Positions 1 through 5,024 of a stretch of 7,230 nt of DNA are shown piece by piece. A model generated the notes under the pieces. The model searched no databases and was not told where the DNA came from. It saw nothing but the letters and a program-made list of their open reading frames with translations. Position 1 is the first letter of the stretch. Each line of letters starts with the position of its first letter. The stretch lies in the NCBI GenBank assembly GCA_025457845.1, contig JALOTO010000079.1:1-7230 (forward strand), in the 5' to 3' direction. The position numbers and the translations under genes were made by a program. Origin of the DNA: Thermoplasmata archaeon. Its GTDB lineage: Archaea > Thermoplasmatota > Thermoplasmata > UBA10834.

Positions 1-1857
1 CAGGTCGACGAGGCCCTGCTGGCTGCGCTCATAGCCCAGCCGCAGGTGACCGGCGCGAGGGGGAACATAGTCGCGTTCTCGTCATGGAACGGGACCTCGC
101 TCGTCGTCCGCGGCATGTCGGGCTCGTATGGCGAGCTCTCGAGCTACGCCGACGATTTCGGCCCCATCCCTTGGGAGGGGAGTGACTCACACTCAAGCGC
201 GCACATCGGCCGCTCGCTCATGGAGCGGTCGGGCATCACGCCGCCATGCACCATCCCCCTCGTTGGGAGCTACTCGTCCAAGATCGAGTTCGTGGAGGTC
301 GTCACGTGGTTCGAGTCCAGCGGGCCGCTCGACGACGAGCTAGTTGTCTCCGCGGACGTCGCGCGATACCTCTCAGGGATGCCTTCCGGGAAGGTTTCCT
401 TCATCACGGTGACGACCTCGGACCCGTCCTGGCTCTCCGAGCTCCTCTCGCCCCAGAAGGCGCGGTTCACCATGTTCGACATGCACCTCTCCGAGGCGCT
501 GGTCGCGGAGAGTGAACAGATCGAGGTGAGCGCTACCGTCCGCAACTGGGGGACGGCCGAGGGGTCGTGTCATGTCACCCTGCTCGTCGACGGCGCCGAG
601 CAGGATGCCGAGGACCTGGTCATCGGACCGTTGTCGGAGAAGGAGGTCGTCTTCGAGTGGGAGGGATCGCATTTCGGGCTCGGGGAGCACACCGTGACGG
701 TCTCCCTCGGCGGCGACTTCCCCGTGGTGCTCAACGCGACCTACCTGGCCGTGGAACCGTACCTGAGGGTCTCTGCCCCTTCGAGGGTCGCTCTCGGCGA
801 GGCCTTCCAGGCGGTGGTGACGACCTTCTCCGGTGCCGCGGCGGACGGGGCCACGGTCACGTTCCTCGACCAGACCGCGGTCGCCGACGCGGACGGCGTT
901 GTCTCGCTCCAGGCGACCGACGCGGGCGACGGCACGGTCGGGGCCGCCCTCGCGGGCTTCGCACCCGGCTCCGCGGCCGTCACGGTGTACGACCCATCCA
1001 CATTCCCCGCCGAGTTCCTTCCGTCCGTGGCCTCGTTCACGGTGGAGCCCGCCTCGATCATGGAGTCGGACGATGCGACGGGCGTGGTCGTGGTGGAGAA
1101 CGGAGGGACCGTGGCCGGCTTCTTCGAGGTGGAGGTCACAGTCGACTCGTCGGCCTACGCGACCCTGAACGTCTCTCTTCCAGGGATGTCCTCGGCGACC
1201 GCTTCGGTCCCGCTCTCGGGCCTCTCTCCGGGCGCTCACACCGTCCAGGCCGGCGACTACTCGGTCGAGCTGGCCGTCGTCCCGTGGTTCGCCGACGAAC
1301 CGGACCTCGTCGAGCTGGTCGTCAGATACGGCGGCTCGAGCGCGGTCTCGTCCTCGTCTTCGCTCCCGCTGTACCAGGCGGCGAAGATCTCCGAGGGGAA
1401 CGTGGCCGTCGCCCTCTTCTCCATCGGCGCCGTGTCGGCGCTGGTCTCCTCGCTATCGATAGTCGCGGCCTGCGCGAAGGAGGTGCACGAGGGGAGGAGG
1501 AAGCTCGGTGTGCTCAAGACGGTGGGCGCGTCGTCGAGGGCTATCAGGCGCTTCGTCTTCCCGCAGGCGCTGCTCCTGGGGCTCGGCGGAGGAGCCGCGG
1601 GCGTGCTCCTCGGCTTCGTGGCGGTGACCGTCATGTCGTCCTACGCCGGGCTCATGGTCTTCGGGCACGAGCTCTCGTTCTCCCTTGACCTGCAGGTGGC
1701 ACTCCTCTCTCTCCTGGGCGCCGTCGTGATAAGCATCGCCTCGGCCCTGGCATCGGCAGAGATGGCCGCGAGGGAGACCGCCATCGCGACGATCAAGAAG
1801 CTGCCCGCGGAGGCGCCGCCCCAGGTGGATGTGGATGAGCTGCTGAGGGAGCGGTAG
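1..1857 (+). CDS. FtsX/MacB-like ABC transporter permease with CARDB-like inserts (5' end missing)
   Basis: The frame is open from base 1 to the TAG at 1855-1857, giving 618 residues; the GTG at 46 is internal, so the true start lies left of the window. Numbering from the first codon, residues 1-150 resemble the extracellular core of MacB-type permeases. A CARDB-like beta domain follows (about 155-250, with the 'VRNWGTAEG' pattern), then an Ig-like segment (about 258-330) and a second CARDB-like domain (about 339-427, 'VENGGTVAGFFEVEV'). The C-terminal FtsX domain has three membrane spans at about 467-490, 521-545 and 565-585. Between the first two spans lies the characteristic 'RRKLGVLKTVGASSRAIRR' cytoplasmic loop, the coupling segment of this family. 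The first FtsX span should be upstream. Family knowledge: such permeases work with an ATPase of the LolD/MacB type on lipoproteins, peptides or envelope processes. The substrate cannot be told from the sequence, and no ATPase gene is visible here. Confidence 0.9.
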   Translation, partial: QVDEALLAALIAQPQVTGARGNIVAFSSWNGTSLVVRGMSGSYGELSSYADDFGPIPWEGSDSHSSAHIGRSLMERSGITPPCTIPLVGSYSSKIEFVEVVTWFESSGPLDDELVVSADVARYLSGMPSGKVSFITVTTSDPSWLSELLSPQKARFTMFDMHLSEALVAESEQIEVSATVRNWGTAEGSCHVTLLVDGAEQDAEDLVIGPLSEKEVVFEWEGSHFGLGEHTVTVSLGGDFPVVLNATYLAVEPYLRVSAPSRVALGEAFQAVVTTFSGAAADGATVTFLDQTAVADADGVVSLQATDAGDGTVGAALAGFAPGSAAVTVYDPSTFPAEFLPSVASFTVEPASIMESDDATGVVVVENGGTVAGFFEVEVTVDSSAYATLNVSLPGMSSATASVPLSGLSPGAHTVQAGDYSVELAVVPWFADEPDLVELVVRYGGSSAVSSSSSLPLYQAAKISEGNVAVALFSIGAVSALVSSLSIVAACAKEVHEGRRKLGVLKTVGASSRAIRRFVFPQALLLGLGGGAAGVLLGFVAVTVMSSYAGLMVFGHELSFSLDLQVALLSLLGAVVISIASALASAEMAARETAIATIKKLPAEAPPQVDVDELLRER

Positions 1858-1861
1858 GCCC

Positions 1862-2749
1862 TCACTCCTCGACGGAGAACCAGAGATGCAGGTTGCCGTA
1901 CGGGTACTGGGGCACTCCATCGCCGGATATGTAGAGGTCGAAGTCGACCCTCCAGGTGCCCGTCGACGGGAGCTCGAACACGAAGGTGTGGTTGACAGTG
2001 TCGCCCTCGTCGAGGGTGAAGTTCAGCCAATGGGAACCGTACAGGGTCGTGTTCCAGCCGTAGGCGTTGAGAGTGAATGTGCGCGGCCCGTCCTCGCCGT
2101 TGTGCATCTCGACCACGAGGGTGAGCGTGTGGTTCACGAGCCTCGTCGTGTTGATGTCCGCGCTGCCGTACTCGTCAGTCATCGCGAAGTATGTCCTCGA
2201 TGGATACTCGGCCGTGACGATCAGCCCCAGGGAGATGGCAGAGACGACGAGCGCCGTTCCGAGCATCGCCGCGACCACCTTGTCGACCTTGAACGGCTCC
2301 GCCTCGGGGACCTCGGGCTTCGAGGACGCCACCGCGGGCCTCCAGAAGATTTCGGCCGCGACGGCTGAGAGGGTGAACAGGATGAGCGAGGCCCTGGTCG
2401 TGTCCGAGTCCAGCCCTATGGGCGTGAGGACCAGCAGGAGCCCCAGGAAGATCGCCACGAGGACGCTCAGGCCGAGGCTGAGGACGAACCTCGCCTCGAG
2501 GGAGGTGTCCTTCCAGAAGAAGAGCCTGACCACCGCGAAACCAGGGACGAAGAAGATGTAGGGGATGCCGAAGGCGAGGGCCGCCCAGGTGCCAGGGAAC
2601 GCCAGCAGGACGAGCGTGGCGAGGAGCGAGAAGCCTATCACGGCCGCTCTCTGGCCGTTGTTGGTCTCGAGGGTCTTGACCGCCCTCGCAAGGACTTCAT
2701 CTGTCGTCAGGTTGGCGTCCTCCTCCCCCTGGGGAAATCGTTTCTGCAT
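1862..2749 (-). CDS. DUF1616 family membrane protein with extracellular C-terminal domain
   Basis: A complete 295-residue protein. The ATG (complement of 2747-2749) is the only usable start, because an in-frame TGA lies about 40 bases upstream with no ATG, GTG or TTG between. A short charged N-terminus (1-34) is followed by about five hydrophobic segments near 36-52, 54-76, 88-110, 118-136 and 157-180. The 'FFVPGFAVVRLFF' stretch between the second and third segments is typical of DUF1616. Residues 181-295 form a soluble beta-rich domain containing five N-glycosylation sequons (N200, N206, N233, N243, N253), which fits an outside location. DUF1616 is common in euryarchaea and has no established biochemical role. 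The gene faces the permease, with four bases between stop codons. A poor ribosome site ('AAAGGGAT') precedes the start. Family call is from pattern memory and is fairly secure. Confidence 0.85.
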   Translation of the reverse strand: MQKRFPQGEEDANLTTDEVLARAVKTLETNNGQRAAVIGFSLLATLVLLAFPGTWAALAFGIPYIFFVPGFAVVRLFFWKDTSLEARFVLSLGLSVLVAIFLGLLLVLTPIGLDSDTTRASLILFTLSAVAAEIFWRPAVASSKPEVPEAEPFKVDKVVAAMLGTALVVSAISLGLIVTAEYPSRTYFAMTDEYGSADINTTRLVNHTLTLVVEMHNGEDGPRTFTLNAYGWNTTLYGSHWLNFTLDEGDTVNHTFVFELPSTGTWRVDFDLYISGDGVPQYPYGNLHLWFSVEE

Positions 2750-2830
2750 ATAATCCCTTTGCAGCGTTGTCCCGATACGCTCGGTTCAGCATACTGGCTG
2801 GGCCGGTGCGCGCGTGCAGGGACGCGTGGC

Positions 2831-2845
2831 GGAACCTATTTAAAT
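2831..2845 (+). promoter_or_regulatory. BRE/TATA promoter for the zinc-ribbon gene
   Basis: The AT-rich box TATTTAAAT (2837-2845) is preceded by purine-rich GGAACC, resembling an archaeal BRE plus TATA element in an otherwise GC-rich region. Transcription would be expected to begin near 2866-2872, giving a leader of about 25-30 bases before the ATG at 2897. TTTAAA is palindromic, so the same box could also serve the divergent DUF1616 gene, with a leader of about 60 bases. The position is clear; its use is inferred. Confidence 0.6.
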
Positions 2846-2881
2846 CGGGATGCCAATAGTTGCGCTACCTACCAGACCCCC

Positions 2882-2890
2882 GAGGAAGGT
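2882..2890 (+). promoter_or_regulatory. Ribosome binding site of the zinc-ribbon gene
   Basis: GAGGAAGGT ends six bases before the ATG at 2897, a normal Shine-Dalgarno spacing. It supports this start codon for the downstream gene. Confidence 0.6.
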
Positions 2891-2896
2891 TAGCCC

Positions 2897-3721
2897 ATGG
2901 CCAAGTACGAAGACTCAGAAGAAATCACGTGTCCTGTGTGCGGCAAGCCCGTAGGGCTCGACGTCCCCTCCTGCCCGCATTGCGGAGCAGAGTTCGAGGA
3001 GGAGGAGGAGTCGCAGCCTGGCGCCCCTAAGCCTATCACCGTCGCCGCCGCCGAGATCGAAGAGGATGTCGCCTGCCCAGTCTGTGGCAAGGCCGTGGGC
3101 CTCGACGTCGCAGCCTGCCCCCACTGCGGGGCGGAGTTCGAGGAAGAGGAGATCGAGGAGGTCATCGAGGTAGAGGAGAAGCAGGTCGAGGTCGAGGAGG
3201 AGATCGTCGCCCCCAAGGCCGCTGCAAGGTCCAAGGCGAAGCCCAAGGTCATCGAGGAGGCCGAGGAAGCCGAGGAAGCGACCGCGGAGTCCTTCGAACT
3301 CACGAGCATACTCGACTTCAGGGTGATAGGTGTGTCCCTCATCCTGCTGGGCCTCATAGGTTCGCAGATCGCCATCTTCATCGACTGGTACTGGGGCTGG
3401 GTCCCGCCCATCGAGGATAACCTGGCCATGTTCCTCGCGATCGCCGCCGTGGTCGTGGTCGTCGGCCTGATGGTCTGGATGCTGGTCAAGAAGTTCGCAT
3501 CCGACGGCAAGAAGGTCCCGAGCATGATGCCCAGCGTGTCGCTGTCGCTGTTCCTGTTCGGCATCTTCGCCCTGATCCTGGTCCTGATGTGGGACCCGAT
3601 CAACTCGGCCCTCCAGGACAGCCAGATGCTCGTCGCGGTCGTGTTCGTCGCGATCCTCGCGGCCGGCATAGGGCTGATGTTCCTCGGGACGAGGGAGTCG
3701 GCGAAGGCCGCGTGCGACTGA
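2897..3721 (+). CDS. Double zinc-ribbon protein with acidic linker and four membrane spans
   Basis: A 274-residue protein. Two zinc ribbons of form CPxCG-x10-CPHCG lie at the N-terminus, with cysteines 12/15/26/29 and 60/63/74/77, exactly 48 residues apart. All eight metal ligands are present. Residues 82-135 are a highly acidic, low-complexity Glu-rich linker with one basic patch (AAARSKAKPK, about 108-117). Four hydrophobic segments follow near 142-164, 174-197, 213-233 and 243-263, ending in a short basic/polar tail. The ribbons are probably cytoplasmic, since no signal sequence precedes them. The double-ribbon plus membrane architecture recurs in archaea, but no function is established. 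The ribbons may mediate protein or nucleic-acid contact at the membrane; this is inference. The gene has its own promoter and ribosome site and seems monocistronic, as the next gene is 484 bases away with its own promoter. Confidence 0.85.
   Translation: MAKYEDSEEITCPVCGKPVGLDVPSCPHCGAEFEEEEESQPGAPKPITVAAAEIEEDVACPVCGKAVGLDVAACPHCGAEFEEEEIEEVIEVEEKQVEVEEEIVAPKAAARSKAKPKVIEEAEEAEEATAESFELTSILDFRVIGVSLILLGLIGSQIAIFIDWYWGWVPPIEDNLAMFLAIAAVVVVVGLMVWMLVKKFASDGKKVPSMMPSVSLSLFLFGIFALILVLMWDPINSALQDSQMLVAVVFVAILAAGIGLMFLGTRESAKAACD
2930..3152 (+). repeat. Internal duplication of the zinc-ribbon coding unit
   Basis: The segments coding for the two ribbons repeat with an offset of 144 bases, for example CTCGACGTC at 2957 and 3101, followed by closely similar TGCCC-CA-TGCGG-GC-GAGTTCGAGGA sequence. 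Differences are mostly at third codon positions, so the duplication is old enough to have diverged silently while the protein motif was kept. Confidence 0.7.
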
Positions 3722-3746
3722 GCCATCGCCTCAAACCGCCAAACCA

Positions 3747-3764
3747 CTTTCAGGTTTTCATTCT
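3747..3764 (+). terminator. Possible T-rich terminator after the zinc-ribbon gene
   Basis: A T-rich run (ACTTTCAGGTTTTCATTC) begins about 26 bases after the stop codon at 3721. Archaeal termination often occurs at such T tracts without a hairpin. The tract is interrupted, so the call is weak. Confidence 0.3.
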
Positions 3765-3787
3765 CGTCACGCGCTCCCACCGTGCTA

Positions 3788-3823
3788 CGTGTCGACCTTC
3801 GTATGCGTACTAATTTCGACACG
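3788..3823. repeat. Inverted repeat, 8-bp perfect arms
   Basis: CGTGTCGA (3788-3795) and TCGACACG (3816-3823) are exact reverse complements, separated by 20 bases. They could form a stem-loop in RNA or be a two-fold protein site in DNA. The spacing between arm centres is about 28 bases. A second, stronger hairpin begins six bases to the right. Confidence 0.55.
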
Positions 3824-3828
3824 GTTTT

Positions 3829-3860
3829 CGTGGTAGCTGGGGCCGTTCCAGCTGCCAACG
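3829..3860. repeat. Strong stem-loop in the intergenic region
   Basis: TGGTAGCTGG (3831-3840) pairs with CCAGCTGCCA (3848-3857), a 10-bp stem with one G-T pair and a 7-base loop (GGCCGTT). A further CG/CG pair (3829-3830 with 3859-3860) can stack across a single bulged A at 3858. It is followed by TTGAAATACG rather than a T tract, so it does not look like a simple terminator. It could be part of a noncoding RNA or an operator. Confidence 0.55.
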
Positions 3861-4072
3861 TTGAAATACGATGTTATCGATTTCCAGGCCCGACACATAG
3901 CTAGGCAAGCCCTCTTTGGTTGGTGTGGTGGGGTGAAAGGACCTGGTGTGTGCGGGCGGCGCGATGGGACGCCCCCTTCAGCCCTTTTTCGTGCGGAGGA
4001 TGCCTTTCACACGTGCGCCCGCGCGCGCCGCGCGCCTTCGCCCAGCATGTCCAGTCCGGCCCTCCTGGCATA

Positions 4073-4105
4073 CCAAATAATTATATACTCATAGCTCGAT
4101 ATATT
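4073..4105 (+). promoter_or_regulatory. BRE/TATA promoter(s) for the 176-residue protein gene
   Basis: CCAAA (4073-4077) followed by TTATATA (4081-4087) is a good BRE plus TATA match. A second AT box, ATATATT (4099-4105), lies 18 bases further on. Start sites near 4110 or 4128 would give leaders of about 80-95 bases before the ATG at 4206. The AT-richness stands out sharply from the flanking GC-rich DNA. Confidence 0.6.
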
Positions 4106-4190
4106 GAACCGAAGCAGAAGGGATGGACCAGCTAGTGCAATCTAGGATATGTCCACGGGCGTGTCCGCCCCTTCCGCACGGAACCAAAAA

Positions 4191-4199
4191 GGAGAGGAG
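4191..4199 (+). promoter_or_regulatory. Ribosome binding site that decides the start at 4206
   Basis: GGAGAGGAG ends six bases before the ATG at 4206. This strong Shine-Dalgarno motif favours 4206 over the in-frame ATG at 4149, which lacks such a motif. Confidence 0.75.
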
Positions 4200-4205
4200 A
4201 CACGC

Positions 4206-4736
4206 ATGGAGAAGAAGATCATCGCGATAATGGTCTCGCTGGTGGTCGTGGCGGCCGTGGTCGTCGGCGTCGTGCTCATCGCCGCGGGCGGAGTGCACAC
4301 AGCGGGCGGATTCACGAAGCTGTTCGACTCACTCGAGTACACGGGCGAGGACTCGCACTACCAGCACCTGGAGCTGCCTTCCGACTGGGACGCCGGCGAC
4401 GAGAAGGTCGTTTCCGACATGATAGTCGACATGGCCTACTCGGAGCAGACCGTCGGCCAGACCACGGTGTACATCACGACCCTGTACTTCGTGTACGTGG
4501 GCGAGAAGTGGAACGACCCCGACTGGGGCACCGCGTTCACCGTCCCGTACGAACCCGGATGGGACGACTACCTGCATGTTGAGCACGGGGCGTTCTACCT
4601 GACCGTCTCGTCCGCGACGAACATCGCAGACGAGTACGACATCGGCGACACGATAACCCTCAAGACATCGGTCGTCACGGTCGGGGACGACGGCGACCTC
4701 GCGTTCGGCTCGTTCTCGGTGTCGGGCGTAATCTGA
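4206..4736 (+). CDS. Membrane-anchored or secreted protein, family unknown
   Basis: A 176-residue protein with a short basic N-terminus (MEKK) and a hydrophobic segment at 5-27, which is either a signal peptide or an N-terminal anchor. The remaining 150 residues are acidic, rich in Thr, Tyr, Asp and Val, and free of cysteine. Strand-like patterns such as 'TTVYITTLYFVYVGEKW' (86-102) and the end segment 'TLKTSVVTVGDDGDLAFGSFSVSGVI' suggest a small beta-sandwich outside the cell. I recognise no family and no catalytic motif. The start at 4206 is chosen over 4149 because it has a strong ribosome site and places the hydrophobic segment directly after the basic residues. The gene has its own promoter and is followed by a pyrimidine-rich stretch and new promoter boxes, so it is likely monocistronic. 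Confidence 0.8.
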   Translation: MEKKIIAIMVSLVVVAAVVVGVVLIAAGGVHTAGGFTKLFDSLEYTGEDSHYQHLELPSDWDAGDEKVVSDMIVDMAYSEQTVGQTTVYITTLYFVYVGEKWNDPDWGTAFTVPYEPGWDDYLHVEHGAFYLTVSSATNIADEYDIGDTITLKTSVVTVGDDGDLAFGSFSVSGVI

Positions 4737-4769
4737 TCGATGCGTCCGCGCACACCAAAACCCCATCAA

Positions 4770-4800
4770 CCCTTTAACCGGCTTTTCCGACCCCTTCCTT
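4770..4800 (+). terminator. Possible pyrimidine-rich terminator
   Basis: The stretch from 4770 contains CCCTTTAACC, GCTTTTCC and CCCCTTCCTT, beginning about 34 bases after the stop at 4736. There is no hairpin. It is only suggestive of termination. Confidence 0.25.
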
Positions 4801-4852
4801 AGCACCCCTATAAACCTGTTCCCAGTACCTTCCGCTCGGCGAGCCTGGCAGG

Positions 4853-4894
4853 CAAAAGGTATTATAAGGCCAGCAAACATGACAGATTTATAAG
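4853..4894 (+). promoter_or_regulatory. Twin TATA promoter boxes before the Asn-Gly repeat gene
   Basis: CAAAAGGTATTATAAGG (4853-4869) and ATTTATAAG (4886-4894) both match archaeal TATA elements, the first with an A-rich BRE-like flank. A third, weaker box CCTATAAAC lies at 4808-4816. From the last box, transcription should begin near 4914-4920, giving a leader of about 105-110 bases before the GTG at 5025. More than one start site is likely. Confidence 0.55.
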
Positions 4895-4952
4895 ACCGAG
4901 AGCGCGCTTCGAAGGGCAGCACATGCTTCTTGTGGGCTATGAGGGAAGCGTT

Positions 4953-5010
4953 CTACGGGGGGAGGGGAACCGTAGCCACCAAGTCTGGCAATGACGGACC
5001 CCCGCGCGGG
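4953..5010 (+). promoter_or_regulatory. Possible structured leader of the Asn-Gly repeat gene
   Basis: CTACGG (4953-4958) pairs exactly with CCGTAG (4970-4975) around an 11-base G-rich loop. CCCGCGCGGG (5001-5010) is a perfect palindrome whose right half overlaps the likely ribosome site (GGGAG, 5008-5012). Pairing within it would mask that site. The C run at 4998-5003 could instead pair with the G-rich loop. This could control translation, but chance pairing is common in GC-rich DNA. Confidence 0.3.
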
Positions 5011-5024
5011 AGAGATGAGACGCA

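Larger units (their letters stand above)
3722..4070. other. Long intergenic region without a convincing gene
   Basis: About 350 bases between the zinc-ribbon stop and the next promoter hold no ORF with a good start, ribosome site and protein-like composition. Visible content: a T-rich tract near 3750; two adjacent inverted repeats at 3788-3860; a GC-rich segment with a possible GGGCG/CGCCC stem (3954-3958 with 3970-3974) and a T5 run at 3985-3989; and a nearly alternating GC tract at about 4014-4036. No tRNA, rRNA or C/D box pattern was recognised. A noncoding RNA remains possible. Confidence 0.5.

Noticed and set aside
373..1688. Long ORFs overlapping the permease in other frames (373-1239 minus, 567-1688 plus, 741-1139 minus)
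   Set aside because: They are rich in Arg, Gly, Pro or Ser as expected from GC-rich shadow frames, lack ribosome sites, and overlap a clear FtsX permease.
2890..3858. 322-codon minus-strand ORF opposite the zinc-ribbon gene
   Set aside because: Its Ser-rich low-complexity product is the antisense of the Glu-rich linker and ribbons. The plus-strand gene has clear motifs, a promoter and a ribosome site.
3861..4135. Two short plus-strand ORFs in the intergenic region (3861-4094 and 3920-4135)
   Set aside because: The products have odd composition and no recognisable domain, there is no ribosome site, and both run through the TATA element at 4081.
4149..4205. In-frame upstream ATG giving a 195-residue version of the 4206 protein
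   Set aside because: It lacks a ribosome site and adds 19 polar residues before the hydrophobic segment, whereas 4206 has a strong Shine-Dalgarno motif at correct spacing.
3722..4205. tRNA, RNase P RNA or SRP RNA in the long intergenic region
   Set aside because: I looked for cloverleaf arms and the conserved cores of these RNAs by eye and saw none. A covariance-model search would be decisive.
4123..4230. Short out-of-frame ORF from the ATG at 4123 overlapping the 4206 start
   Set aside because: About 35 codons, Arg- and Pro-rich, with only a weak purine run before it. It is most likely a chance ORF within the leader.
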